A stretch of 64,000 nt of DNA from Novosphingobium fluoreni (GCF_014196615.1 NZ_JACIDY010000001.1:698741-762740); one strand, 5' to 3'. Numbered from the stretch's first letter, positions 43,790 to 53,687 are shown. The notes: generated by a model not told the origin, from the sequence alone. Numbers and translations: made by a program.

Positions 43790-44353
43790 ATGTCAAAGAT
43801 CGCCGCGATTATAGGCCGTTTGCTGATCGGCCTTCTTTTCATCGCCAGTGGTATCGGCAAGCTGATGGACATAGGCGGCACCGCGGCCATGATGGCCAAG
43901 ACAGGTCTGCCAGGTAATCTGGCTCTGGTAGTCGGGCTATTCGAACTGGTTGGCGGTCTGTGCCTTGCGGCCGGTTTCGCTGTCCGCCTGGTGTCCGTCC
44001 TGCTGGCCGTCTTCACGGCGGGGACGATCCTGTTCTTCCACAACCGTTTCACCGACCCGGTGCAAGCGATCGCAGCCTTGAAGAACCTGGCGATTATCGG
44101 CGGCCTCGCGCTCGCCTTCGCGCACAGCCAGATGTGGAGCCACTACTACACGCTGCGCACCACGCGCCGCAGTGAGGCGGCCACCTTGGAGGCAGAGCGC
44201 CGCGTTCATGAAGCCGAACTCCGCGCCGCTCGCGCCGAAGCCACGGCGGACGCGGTTCGGACCGGGCCTGCTGCAACCCGCGCGGTCGATCTTGATGGCG
44301 ACGGCATTGCAGATACGACCGTCCGCCGCCGCAACCGCTGGTTTGACTGGTAG
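43790..44353 (+). CDS. DoxX family membrane protein with an EF-hand-like tail
   Basis: A 187-residue protein. The first 125 residues are a DoxX domain with four helices (IGRLLIGLLFIASGIGKLMD, then LALVVGLFELVGGLCLAAGF). The rest is a charged coiled-coil-like stretch (SEAATLEAERRVHEAELRAA) and a C-terminal AVDLDGDGIADTTVRRR, which has the spacing of a calcium-binding loop (DxDxDGxxD). The ATG at 43790 follows GGGAAGAGG. A strong terminator follows 13 bases after the stop. Function of DoxX proteins is not well defined, redox or quinol roles are proposed. Confidence 0.8.
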   Translation: MSKIAAIIGRLLIGLLFIASGIGKLMDIGGTAAMMAKTGLPGNLALVVGLFELVGGLCLAAGFAVRLVSVLLAVFTAGTILFFHNRFTDPVQAIAALKNLAIIGGLALAFAHSQMWSHYYTLRTTRRSEAATLEAERRVHEAELRAARAEATADAVRTGPAATRAVDLDGDGIADTTVRRRNRWFDW

Positions 44354-44366
44354 TCAGTTCGTAATC

Positions 44367-44393
44367 GGGGCAGCCCAAAGCTGCCCCATTTTT
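44367..44393 (+). terminator. Rho-independent terminator after the DoxX gene
   Basis: GGGGCAG (44367-44373), loop of seven, CTGCCCC (44381-44387), then ATTTTT. A perfect seven-base stem with a T run. Confidence 0.85.
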
Positions 44394-44401
44394 CAGTATT
44401 G

Positions 44402-44417
44402 CAAATCATTATCATCA
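44402..44417. promoter_or_regulatory. Fur-box-like site upstream of a TonB receptor
   Basis: CAAATCATTATCATCA matches one and a half of the repeating units of the Fur consensus (GATAAT direct/inverted units). It lies 60-75 bases before the receptor ATG. Consistent with iron repression; weak as sequence evidence alone. Confidence 0.45.
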
Positions 44418-44476
44418 AAGGCATGGGGCCCTCGCAGCTGACCGCATGAACGGACAGCGCAAATCAGGGGGTTCTC

Positions 44477-46669
44477 ATGCCGTTTTCGCGCGCGCAACGC
44501 GTTGCCGTTTCCACCGCCATCCTGGCGAGCACAGCTTTCCTGCCAGTCCTGGCGCAGGCCCAATCCCGTAATGAGGATGCCGGCGCGGATGACATCATCG
44601 TTTCGGCACGAAGGCTCAACCAGACGCAGGTCAGCGGCAGCGGCGATATCGGCGTTTTGGGCAACAAGGCGGCGGAGGACATCCCCTTCAACGTCCGCTC
44701 CTATAACGAAGCGTTGATCCGCAACCAGCAGCCCGACAGTCTGGGCGAAGTGCTGGAGAATGATCCCACCGTGCGCACCACGCTGGGCTTCGGCACCGCC
44801 GCCGAAGTTTTCGTGATCCGCGGGTTCGAGCTGAATTCGGACGATGTCGGTTTCGACGGTCTATACGGCATCACGCCCCGCCAGCTGGTCGCGCCGGAAT
44901 TGTTCTCGTCCGTCCAGATCATCAACGGTGCCAGCGCCTTCCTGAACGGTGCTGCGCCTGGCGGCAGCGGCATCGGCGGCAGCGTGAACCTGCTGCCCAA
45001 AATGGCGGACGGCAACCGCACGCGCGCCACGGTCGGCTATGTCTCGGACTCGCATTTCACCGGTGCGGTGGATGTCTCCCGTCGGTTTGGCGCGAACCAG
45101 GAGTGGGGCCTGCGCCTCAACGGTTCGGCACGCCGTGGCGATATCGCCATCAACGATGAATTCCACTCAAGCTATGTCGTCGGCGGCACGCTGGACTTCA
45201 ACAACGGACCGGTTCGCGCTTCGTTGAACGTCAACTTCCAGCGCCTGCGCCAATCGTACTGGCGGCCCAAGGTGGCAATCGGCGGCGCGATCCCGCGCGT
45301 ACCGGATGCCGACACCAACTATTCGCAGCCCTGGAGCCACATCCAGACGCGCGACATCTTCGGCACCTTCAATCTGGAATGGGATCTGGATGAGCACGCG
45401 ATGCTCTACTTCAAGGCCGGCGCGCGCGGCGGGAAGGAAGATCAGGTCACGGCTAGTGTAACCCTGGTCAATGCGGCCAATGGCGACGCCACGGGCAGCG
45501 CGTCCTACGTGCCGCGCACCGACAACAACGAAGCCGGTACCCTGGGCATGCGGGTCAAGCTGGCGGCGGGCGGCGTGACGCAGGAAGTGAACTTCGGCAC
45601 GTCCGTCGCTTGGCAGACCAACCGCAACGCCTACGACTTCTCAGTGACGCCTTACGCCACGAACATCTACCGGCCCGTCGTCGTGGCCCGTCCGGCGGGA
45701 GGTTTCGCCGGTGGCGATCTGGACGATCCGTTCCCGATCGGCCGCACGCGCGTGGCCAGCGTGTTCGCATCGGACACCATCGGCTTGTGGGACGATCGCA
45801 TCCTGATCACGGGCGGCCTGCGCCTGCAGGAGATCAAGGCCACCTCCTATTCGTATCAGGACGGCGCTTTGCAGTCATTTTACAAGGAAAGCGCGGTAAC
45901 CCCGGTCGTTGGCTTGGTGATCAAGCCGGTGCCCGGTCTGTCGTTCTACGCCAATCGCATCGAAGGCCTGGTTCGCGGTGAGCAGGCTCAGCCGACAGTC
46001 ACGATCAACGGGTTGCCGGTGCCGGTCAGCAATTCCGGTCGCTTTCTGCCGCCCATCAAATCCAAGCAGTACGAGGTAGGCGGCAAGCTGACGTTCGGCC
46101 GCTTCGATGCCGGGCTGGCACTGTTCCAGATCGATAAGCCCGGCGCATTTTATCGCCCCGATACCGACCGGCTGGGCTTCTTCGAGTATGGAAATTTCGC
46201 GGTCCAGCGCAATCGCGGGATCGAGTTCACGCTGAACGGTGAGCCGGTGGACGGCCTGCGCGTGATCGGCGGCCTGACGATCCTGGACGCCAAGCTGCGC
46301 CGCACCGAGGGCGGCTTGAACCAGGGCAATGACGCGGTCGGCGTGCCCGAGTTGCTGGGCAACGCCAACGTGGAGTGGGACCTGCCGTTCCTGCCCGCGC
46401 TGACCTTGACCGGCCGGGTAGTCTACACCGGCAAGCAGGCGGCAGACCTGACGAACACGCTGCGCCTGAATGACTGGACCCGCGTCGATCTGGGCGCACG
46501 TTACCTGGTACCGGTGGGGCAAAGCGCGATGACCCTGCGCTTCAGCGTCGATAACGTCGCCAACAAGCGTTACTGGGCGTCGGCCTTCACCGCATTCACG
46601 GCCTTTGGATCGCAACTGCTGCAAGGCACGCCGCGCACCTTCAAGGCTTCTGCCTCCATCGAGTTCTGA
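44477..46669 (+). CDS. TonB-dependent siderophore-type receptor
   Basis: A 730-residue outer-membrane receptor. It has a signal peptide (residues 1-28, ends in VLAQAQ), a plug domain (IPFNVRSYNEALIRNQQPDS, VFVIRGFELNSDDVGFDGLY, and SVNLLPK) and the 22-strand barrel ending in SASIEF with a terminal phenylalanine. The opening DDIIVSARRL is a TonB-box type segment, and the plug with VRTTLGFGTAAEVFVIRGF fits the ferric siderophore (FhuA/CirA-like) group. A Fur-like box precedes it. No siderophore genes are in this window; the real substrate is unknown. Confidence 0.88.
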   Translation: MPFSRAQRVAVSTAILASTAFLPVLAQAQSRNEDAGADDIIVSARRLNQTQVSGSGDIGVLGNKAAEDIPFNVRSYNEALIRNQQPDSLGEVLENDPTVRTTLGFGTAAEVFVIRGFELNSDDVGFDGLYGITPRQLVAPELFSSVQIINGASAFLNGAAPGGSGIGGSVNLLPKMADGNRTRATVGYVSDSHFTGAVDVSRRFGANQEWGLRLNGSARRGDIAINDEFHSSYVVGGTLDFNNGPVRASLNVNFQRLRQSYWRPKVAIGGAIPRVPDADTNYSQPWSHIQTRDIFGTFNLEWDLDEHAMLYFKAGARGGKEDQVTASVTLVNAANGDATGSASYVPRTDNNEAGTLGMRVKLAAGGVTQEVNFGTSVAWQTNRNAYDFSVTPYATNIYRPVVVARPAGGFAGGDLDDPFPIGRTRVASVFASDTIGLWDDRILITGGLRLQEIKATSYSYQDGALQSFYKESAVTPVVGLVIKPVPGLSFYANRIEGLVRGEQAQPTVTINGLPVPVSNSGRFLPPIKSKQYEVGGKLTFGRFDAGLALFQIDKPGAFYRPDTDRLGFFEYGNFAVQRNRGIEFTLNGEPVDGLRVIGGLTILDAKLRRTEGGLNQGNDAVGVPELLGNANVEWDLPFLPALTLTGRVVYTGKQAADLTNTLRLNDWTRVDLGARYLVPVGQSAMTLRFSVDNVANKRYWASAFTAFTAFGSQLLQGTPRTFKASASIEF

Positions 46670-46676
46670 TCGGATC

Positions 46677-46708
46677 GCGGGGCGTCGCTTTTGTCGGCGA
46701 TGTCCCGC
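46677..46708 (+). terminator. Hairpin terminator after the siderophore-type receptor
   Basis: GCGGGGCGTCGC (46677-46688) pairs, with two G-U pairs, to GGCGATGTCCCGC (46696-46708). T bases lie in the loop, not after it, so it is a weaker candidate. Confidence 0.45.
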
Positions 46709-46922
46709 ATCTATCAACTTCAGCTGGGCGTAACGCCAGCGAGCCATCATGATCCGTGTGTTTGATCCATGACAAGAAATGCGGCTTGTCTCGACTTTGC
46801 TATTACATTGGAGATGCTTACATTTGATCGGTTGTTGCACCGAGATCTTCAGAACATAATCCCGGTCAGATAAGCAGGCGCCGCGCAGAAAAAGCGCGGG
46901 CGGCGGTACCGGAGAGACCCTG

Positions 46923-49900
46923 ATGCACAGCAGCGTCGCGCTTGCGAGCGCAACCCGTTCAATCGAAAGCCTGGACCCCGCTCTCAAGCCGGACCCTGAT
47001 CTTGCCGCGTTACTGCGCCAGCCTGAGGCCGCGCTTGCGCAAATGACCCTCGCGGTTTTCAAGGCGTACCGAGATCGCCCAGCTATGGCTTGGCGGAAAG
47101 TGCAGGGCGGTCGCCTTGAAAATGATTACACGATCATCGACTATGCCGAATTGGAAAGCCGTGTTCTTCATACGGCTTCCGCGTTCCGCCATGATCGCGC
47201 CCTTGGCCTTGTGCCAGGAGATCCCGTGGCGATCATGGCCTTCGCCAATGTGGATTTCGCCACGCTGAATCTAGCGCTGGGGCTTTGCGGGCTACCAATC
47301 GTCCCGCTGCAGACCACTGCCGCGACCGAACTTTTGGCGGGTATGATGCAAGAGGTGAAGCCTCCCTGCATCGCCACGGCTCTCGAACATCTTGAGACAT
47401 CCGTAACCCTGGCGATAGGATGCACACAAACCCGTTGCGTGATCGTTTTTGATCATGACGGATTGGACGAGTACAACCAGACCAGGATTGCGGAGCAACA
47501 GGCGCGATTGGCTAAGGAACGCCCGGGACTTCAGATACTGCCGTTCAGCGCCCTGCGCGCGCGGGGCGCTAACCTCCCGCAGGCACAGCCTTACCAGCCT
47601 GCTCCCGGCGAAGATCCGCTGGTGATCGTGTATTATACCTCTGGAAGCACTGGCACGCCAAAGGGGGCCATGCACAACCAGCGGCTAGTCAAAGCCGCCT
47701 GGGCTCAAGTGAGAGACCCTGCGCCGATCGTTCTCAATTACCAGCCGCTCAACCATGTCTTTGGCATGTTCTATCTCTGGCTGACCTTCGCCAACGGAGG
47801 GGTCACCTGCTTTACCGGCCGCAGCGATCTGAGCACGTTGATGGAGGACATTGCAAAGGTCAGGCCGACTACGATGGCGCTGGTTCCGCGCATCTGCGAA
47901 CTGATCCAGCAGCGTTTCATGGCGCAGCATCCGGATCTTCCTGATGGTGAGCTAGATTGGGCGCTGGCGCGGTTTCGCCAGACGGCATTGGGTGGCCGCA
48001 TGACGGATGCGGTGGTTGGTTCAGCCCCGCTCGATCCCGCGCTTCGTGTCTTCACCGAGCGGCTGTTGGGGCGTCCGATCGTCGACGGCTATGGCTCGAC
48101 TGAGTCTGGTAGCATCACGCTCGACCAGAAAGTCACGCGCCCGCCAATCATCGACTACAAGCTTATCGACGTTCCTGAACTTGGCTATTTCATTACAGAC
48201 AAGCCTCATCCGCGCGGCGAGTTGTGTATCAAATCGCAGAACATCTTCGCAGGCTATTTCGGCCGCCCGGACCTCACCGCAGCAGCCTTTGACGACGAGG
48301 GCTTCTACCGGACCGGTGATATCGTGGCCGAAGTGGAGCCCGACCGACTAGCCTACCTCGATCGTCGCAACAACGTGATGAAACTGGCGCAAGGTGAATT
48401 TGTCGCGATAGCGCCGCTGGAATCGTTGTATTCCCGCGGCGATCCGGCGATTTCTCAAGTCTATCTCTACGGCAACAGCGCGCGCGCATACCTGCTTGGC
48501 GTCGTCGTGCCGAACCTTGATGCTCTTCCGCATGACCTCGACGAAGTGGCCATCAAAGAGCGATTGCTCTCGGCGATCCGGCGCGTCGGCATCGAAGCCG
48601 GCCTGAACGCTTACGAGATTCCGCGCGATATCATCGTTGAGCTTGAGCCTTTCTCGGTTGCGAATGGCTTGCAGTCAGCGCTGGCCAAACATCTGCGGCC
48701 GGCGTTTCGCATGCGTTATGGCGAACGGCTGGAGGCGATCTACGCCGCGCACGCCGACGACCAAGCAACCGAGATCGACAATCTGCGCCGCAATGGCCGT
48801 GATCGGCCAATGGAGGAAACGCTCCGTCGGGCTGCCGCCTCTGTGCTTGGCCTGGATGCGGGCAAGATCGCCGAACGGGATTCCTTTGCCGCACTTGGCG
48901 GAGATTCCCTGGCTGGCCTGTCCTATGCCCTGCTGCTGGAGGATATCTACGGCTTGCCCATCGATGTCAGCACGATCATGCATCCGGCCGGATCGTTCGT
49001 TCAGCTGAAGGACGATTTGACGCGGCAGATCTCCGGGGCGGACGAGGGAGTCACGGCAGCCGACGTTCACGGCGCCGACCAGAGCCAGCTTCGCGCTGCT
49101 GACCTCCAGCTGGAAAAATTCATTCCCGCCGCCGTGCTGGCCGCAGTTAGTACGATCGCACCCGCCAGCGAAACCGATGCCGCCTGCGTGCTGCTCACCG
49201 GGGCTAACGGCTTCCTGGGTCGCTTCCTGGCGCTGGAGCAGCTCAAGCGCCTCAGCGTGAACGGTGGCAAGCTGATCTGCATCGCGCGGGGTGCCGACGA
49301 TGCTTCGGCCCGTTCGCGCTTATTGGAGAGCTTCGCGGGTGGTGACGATGCTCTGCTGCGCGATATCGAGCGCCTGGCTGAGGGGCGGCTTGAGGTACTC
49401 GCAGGTGATCTTGCGAAGCCCCACCTTGGCTTGCCGGAAAAAATATGGTTGCGTTTGGCCGACGAGGTTGACCTTGTAGTCCACCCTGCGGCGCTGGTGA
49501 ACCATAAGTTGCCGTACTCCCAGCTTTTCCGGCCCAATGTCGCAGGAACCGCGACCCTGATTGAATTGGCTGTGACCACACGGCTAAAGCGAGTGCTGCA
49601 TATCTCGACCGTGGCGGCTGCCATGAACGTCGGCGCACCCGCGACCGAGGAGGCGGATATCCGCGACGCCATCGCTTCGTGGCAAACATCCGAAGGCTAC
49701 GCCGACGGCTATGGTGCCAGCAAATGGGCGGCCGAGGTCTTATTGCGCGAAGCGAACACTAGGCTGGGGCTTCCGGTCTGCGTATTTCGCTCTGGAATGA
49801 TCATGGCACCGAAGAGCTATTCCGGCCATCTCAATATTCCGGACATCTTCACCCGATTGATCCTTAGTCTCGCCGTAACACGCCTCGCCCCTGACAGCTT

Positions 49901-50366
49901 TTACACGGGTGAGGGGCAGGCCCATTACGATGGTCTGCCGGTGGATTTCATCGCCGCAGCTGTCAGTGCCATCGGAGAACGGCGTCGGACCGGTTTCCAT
50001 ACCTTCCATGTACTAAACCCCCACGATGACGGCATCTCGCAGGACACCTTCGTTCAATGGCTTGAGGAACTCGGCTACTCCATGACGCGCGCGCCATTCA
50101 CGGCCTGGCTCGCGCGCTTCGAGGGTGCGATGCGAGCGCTTCCCGATGACGCGCGACGGGCATCTATGCTACCGCTGATGGAAGCATTGTCGGGGCAGCA
50201 GCCCGTGCGGACTGGTCCGACCTTGCCGTGTGCGCAGTTCGTGGCCGCCACCGCCCAGGCGAACATTACTGCTGATGGGCGGGTGCCACATCTCGAACGC
50301 AAGATCATTGCTCGCTATGTCAAAGATCTAAAAGCTGAAGGTTTATTGCGTAAATCTGAAGCCTGA
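46923..50366 (+). CDS. car: Carboxylic acid reductase (adenylation, carrier and reductase domains)
   Basis: An 1147-residue three-domain enzyme reducing carboxylic acids to aldehydes with ATP and NADPH. Residues about 60-620 are an adenylation domain with YYTSGSTGTPKGAM (237-250), and GYGSTESGS; about 640-730 a carrier domain with the phosphopantetheine serine Ser662 in LGGDSLAG; about 750-1147 a thioester reductase with NADPH motif LLTGANGFLGRF and catalytic YGASKWAAE near 930. Length and order match the Nocardia/Mycobacterium CAR (about 1170). The ATG follows GGAGAG. No phosphopantetheinyl transferase is in the window. Substrate not visible; a TonB receptor follows 202 bases on. Confidence 0.93.
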   Translation: MHSSVALASATRSIESLDPALKPDPDLAALLRQPEAALAQMTLAVFKAYRDRPAMAWRKVQGGRLENDYTIIDYAELESRVLHTASAFRHDRALGLVPGDPVAIMAFANVDFATLNLALGLCGLPIVPLQTTAATELLAGMMQEVKPPCIATALEHLETSVTLAIGCTQTRCVIVFDHDGLDEYNQTRIAEQQARLAKERPGLQILPFSALRARGANLPQAQPYQPAPGEDPLVIVYYTSGSTGTPKGAMHNQRLVKAAWAQVRDPAPIVLNYQPLNHVFGMFYLWLTFANGGVTCFTGRSDLSTLMEDIAKVRPTTMALVPRICELIQQRFMAQHPDLPDGELDWALARFRQTALGGRMTDAVVGSAPLDPALRVFTERLLGRPIVDGYGSTESGSITLDQKVTRPPIIDYKLIDVPELGYFITDKPHPRGELCIKSQNIFAGYFGRPDLTAAAFDDEGFYRTGDIVAEVEPDRLAYLDRRNNVMKLAQGEFVAIAPLESLYSRGDPAISQVYLYGNSARAYLLGVVVPNLDALPHDLDEVAIKERLLSAIRRVGIEAGLNAYEIPRDIIVELEPFSVANGLQSALAKHLRPAFRMRYGERLEAIYAAHADDQATEIDNLRRNGRDRPMEETLRRAAASVLGLDAGKIAERDSFAALGGDSLAGLSYALLLEDIYGLPIDVSTIMHPAGSFVQLKDDLTRQISGADEGVTAADVHGADQSQLRAADLQLEKFIPAAVLAAVSTIAPASETDAACVLLTGANGFLGRFLALEQLKRLSVNGGKLICIARGADDASARSRLLESFAGGDDALLRDIERLAEGRLEVLAGDLAKPHLGLPEKIWLRLADEVDLVVHPAALVNHKLPYSQLFRPNVAGTATLIELAVTTRLKRVLHISTVAAAMNVGAPATEEADIRDAIASWQTSEGYADGYGASKWAAEVLLREANTRLGLPVCVFRSGMIMAPKSYSGHLNIPDIFTRLILSLAVTRLAPDSFYTGEGQAHYDGLPVDFIAAAVSAIGERRRTGFHTFHVLNPHDDGISQDTFVQWLEELGYSMTRAPFTAWLARFEGAMRALPDDARRASMLPLMEALSGQQPVRTGPTLPCAQFVAATAQANITADGRVPHLERKIIARYVKDLKAEGLLRKSEA

Positions 50367-50568
50367 AACCTAGGCATGTTCCACTTTCGCAATAGCGCGG
50401 GTAGACCTTGCCCAGCATTCGTTGGTGCTCGCCATTATCTCAAATCTGATAGCAGTGGGCCTACGTGATTTTCAGTCGAACGGGCCGTGCGCTTCCCATA
50501 AATAGGGAAGTTACCAAACCAGCGCATCTACGTGTTGGATAAAGAAAAAACAAAAGGGAGAGAGTTGC

Positions 50569-52950
50569 GTGACCTTTAAGTGTAAGCACCTTGTAACGGT
50601 TTCCGCTGTGTCGCTTTCGATGGTGGCTTTTATAGTACCTGCTATTGCGCAGGATGCTGCTACATCTGATACGTCGGCCAGCGACAGTCAGCTTGCCGAT
50701 ATTGTTGTGACTGCTCGTAAGTTTGGTGAGTCTGCGCAGTCTTTGCCGATTGCCGTCGCCGCTTTCAGTGGTGCCGAACTTCAAAATCGGGTCGTCCTGA
50801 ACGTTCAGGACCTTCAGACAGTAACGCCGGGTCTCACGATTTCAAATAGTTCCACGGGTGGTTCTCCCGTTTTTGCGATTCGCGGCACGGCGACGGAACT
50901 GGGCATAGACGGCGGCGTTGCAGTCTATCAGAACGACGTGCCAGTGATCTCGACCTTCGGCATTGTGAATGCATTTTACGATATCTCTGCGATCGAAGTT
51001 CTGAAGGGGCCGCAAGGAACGCAGTTTGGTACAAATACCACGGGAGGCACCATCACGGTGCGAACAAACCTTCCGACTAAGAACTTTGAGGGTTATATCA
51101 AGGCAGGCTACGGGAATTACAATCGCCGTGAACTTGAAGGTATGATCAATCTGCCGGTGAACGATGTCCTCGCTTTTCGTTTTGCCGGCAACTACGTTAA
51201 ACGCGATGGTTACGTAAGGAATCTGGCCGCTGCTGATGGCATTCCCAACCGGTTCTCGAATGAAGATCACTATTCTCTCCGTGGGACGATGTCCCTGGAT
51301 AGCGGGCCGATCCGCAGTGATTTGATTCTTGACTATTATAATCGTGACGAAGCACCCACGGCCCAGGTGCCGCTTGCGCTTTTTCCCAGTGCAGGCGGCG
51401 TAGATCTCGCCAAGTTCGGCGCCAGGACCGGCACGCGCAAAACAATCTACGTCGGCCCCGACCTTTCCGGCGTTCGTAAACCGTTTATCGGCAGGGCCAA
51501 GCTGTTCGGTCTTGAACATCTTCTTCAAATGGAGCTTTCCGACAATCTCTCGATACGCAACGTCCTTGGTTTTCGGCATGATTCCCTGCTCACGTCAGAG
51601 GAAAGCAGTGGCACCACCATTACTCAAGTGCACACCCGCAACGTGACGACCACCGATCAATGGACGGACGACATAACACTTCAGTACAAAGGCATGGACG
51701 GTCGCTTGCGGGCAAACCTCGGTGGTTACTTTTCCATGCTAAACCGTGATCAGGGTCTTAATTCGCCTGTAGTCCAAGGCACATTCCTAACTTTGCTACA
51801 GCTGCCGCTGGTCGCCAACCTGAACAGCTACGAACAGAAGGACACAAATTCCAAGGCGGTCTACAGCAATGCTGATTTTGATTTAACGGAAAGCCTAAAT
51901 ATTTCTGGCGGTGTGCGGTATAACTGGGATCGCGTCTCATCGATCGTGACACAATCCCAGGGGATCGGCCTTCCCGATTTTGGGGAGCGATTCTTTCTGG
52001 CCCCGGATCGTGTCTGCAACTTTCCTGCTCTTGCTGGTTACGTAGACAAGGATCTGACAACATGCTTTGGTCGGCGTTCCGCAAAGTTCAAGGCACCCAG
52101 CTGGAACGTCACCGTAAGCAACAAGTTTGGACCCGGTGTTCTTGGGTACGCCAAAGTAAGTCATGGCTATTTAGCTGGCGGAACCAATTTCACGATCCGC
52201 GAAGTGCCGTTTTACAATCCCGAAAAGACAACAATGTTCGAGGGTGGTCTAAAGGCCGATTGGCGTGCTGCCGGTCGTCCGATCCGGACAAATATTGCTC
52301 TCTATTATGGGAGGACCAGCAACAAGCAGGTCTTCTACAACTACAATTATGATGACGGTGGCGCCGGTTTCGGTGTTTTCAATGCGGCGAAGCTGGAAGT
52401 GTATGGCCTGGACTTTGAAATGCGGTATTCTCCTTTCGAGGGCTTCACGCTGGATGGGAGCTACAACTATATCCATTCGAAGTTCAAAGAGTTCGGCTTC
52501 CCGGCTGTCGGTGGTAACGGCGATGGAAAGACGGGAACGACACTGGTTCCCCCCGTTGATCTGAGCGGTGCCACGCCGGCGCAAACGCCCAAGCACCAAT
52601 TCAATATCGCCGCAAGCTATGACCTGCCGCTGGATGAAAATGTTGGCAAAGTGACTGCCACCGTCTCGGGTTATTACACGAGCAAAATCACGCAAACGAA
52701 CGTCTTTACCCCATACAACGCATCCTTCGGAGCCGACTTCAATGTGATTAAGAGCTATTTTTTGGCCAACGCGTCACTGAATTGGAAGAATGCCTTGGGA
52801 TCGCCGGTCAGCGGCCAGCTGTGGATCCGCAATATCTTCGACCGGAATTATCTCACGGCGCGCAGCACCCAGTTCCAGGCGTTCGGCTATGCCACCGGCA
52901 TCTTCGGCGCGCCTCGGACCTATGGCGGCAGCCTTACGGTTACATTCTAA
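50569..52950 (+). CDS. TonB-dependent receptor, sphingomonad general type
   Basis: A 793-residue outer-membrane receptor. It has a signal peptide (ends in FIVPAIAQ), a TonB-box region (LADIVVTARKFGESAQSLPI), plug with AFSGAELQNRV, VFAIRGTATELGIDGGVAVY and the KGPQGTQFGTNTTGG repeat motif, and a barrel ending in GGSLTVTF. This type imports unknown, often aromatic or sugar, compounds in sphingomonads. It starts at GTG after GGGAGAGAG. DNA of this gene is visibly A+T-richer than most neighbours, suggesting transfer. It is directly followed by two tandem terminators. Pairing with the CAR upstream suggests uptake of its substrate. Confidence 0.9.
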   Translation: MTFKCKHLVTVSAVSLSMVAFIVPAIAQDAATSDTSASDSQLADIVVTARKFGESAQSLPIAVAAFSGAELQNRVVLNVQDLQTVTPGLTISNSSTGGSPVFAIRGTATELGIDGGVAVYQNDVPVISTFGIVNAFYDISAIEVLKGPQGTQFGTNTTGGTITVRTNLPTKNFEGYIKAGYGNYNRRELEGMINLPVNDVLAFRFAGNYVKRDGYVRNLAAADGIPNRFSNEDHYSLRGTMSLDSGPIRSDLILDYYNRDEAPTAQVPLALFPSAGGVDLAKFGARTGTRKTIYVGPDLSGVRKPFIGRAKLFGLEHLLQMELSDNLSIRNVLGFRHDSLLTSEESSGTTITQVHTRNVTTTDQWTDDITLQYKGMDGRLRANLGGYFSMLNRDQGLNSPVVQGTFLTLLQLPLVANLNSYEQKDTNSKAVYSNADFDLTESLNISGGVRYNWDRVSSIVTQSQGIGLPDFGERFFLAPDRVCNFPALAGYVDKDLTTCFGRRSAKFKAPSWNVTVSNKFGPGVLGYAKVSHGYLAGGTNFTIREVPFYNPEKTTMFEGGLKADWRAAGRPIRTNIALYYGRTSNKQVFYNYNYDDGGAGFGVFNAAKLEVYGLDFEMRYSPFEGFTLDGSYNYIHSKFKEFGFPAVGGNGDGKTGTTLVPPVDLSGATPAQTPKHQFNIAASYDLPLDENVGKVTATVSGYYTSKITQTNVFTPYNASFGADFNVIKSYFLANASLNWKNALGSPVSGQLWIRNIFDRNYLTARSTQFQAFGYATGIFGAPRTYGGSLTVTF

Positions 52951-52966
52951 GAAGCACGGTCGAGTT

Positions 52967-53019
52967 GGTGGGCGTTCTGCCCACCAGCTTTTGGTGGGCG
53001 TTCTGCCCACCAGCTTTTT
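52967..53019 (+). terminator. Two tandem identical rho-independent terminators
   Basis: The 26-base unit TTGGTGGGC...CAGCTT occurs twice: hairpins GGTGGGC-GTTCT-GCCCACC at 52967-52985 and 52993-53011, each followed by AGCTTTT(T). They lie 16 bases after the receptor stop. Confidence 0.88.
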
Positions 53020-53245
53020 CGTAAACACTCGACCCGTAAGGCGACTAAACGCTGAGGCTATTATGGGTTAGGCCAGCACGAAGTCCGATTTGTGGCGCCC
53101 AGCTTGGCCGTCGTTCCTCTCGCCCGGAGCGGAGTGTCAGCCAACGCGTCATCGCGTGGGTCGTATGCCGAACGGGAAGCGTCGAAGGCCCGCAGACAAA
53201 AACAGCAGCCCTGCGGACATGCCTTGACATCGCTGGAGGCTGTTA

Positions 53246-53319
53246 TGGAGGCCCGAGCCGGAATCGAACCGGCGTGCAAGGATTTGCAGTCCTCTGCGTA
53301 ACCACTCCGCCATCGGGCC
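53246..53319 (-). tRNA. tRNA-Cys (GCA)
   Basis: Read on the minus strand, the sequence folds as a tRNA: acceptor GGCCCGA pairs with TCGGGCC, D-arm, anticodon loop CTGCAAA (GCA), T-arm with GGTTCGATTCC and encoded 3' CCA (53246-53248). The anticodon reads cysteine codons. It lies alone between the TonB receptor and purA. Confidence 0.95.
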
Positions 53320-53687
53320 ATCCGACGCATTCTTGCGGGTTCCGGGCTGCTAGCGGGTTAAGGTTCGCAGCGCAATCCCATGTCTTGGCAAATCTGCGCA
53401 TCACACGCTGCCGCGAGCGGGCATTCTGCATATGCTGATTTTGCCCGGCTCCGAAGACGCGTAGTGGTGCCGGTCATATTTAGATGTAGTGCCTGGACAA
53501 CGAAACCGATAAACACGCGGCGGCCTCCTTTGCTGCGGTATGATGGCTTGACGCGCTTCGTCGGCCTGCCTAGGAGCGCCTCGCAAATCCGGGTGGCCTT
53601 GCGCCTTCCGATCGAACCATCCCGATCGCCGAGTCCTGTCGAAGGGCGTTCCGTGGATCCACCCTGGCAGGTGGAGGCAGTGTACCT
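53320..53687. other. Gene-free stretch before purA
   Basis: No reading frame here resembles a protein; open frames on both strands are short and Arg-rich as expected by chance at high G+C. Near 53620-53645 a stretch resembles the CCTTCGACAGG-type intergenic repeat of sphingomonads in part. The promoters of tRNA-Cys (minus) and purA (plus) should lie in it, but no clear boxes are seen. Confidence 0.5.
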
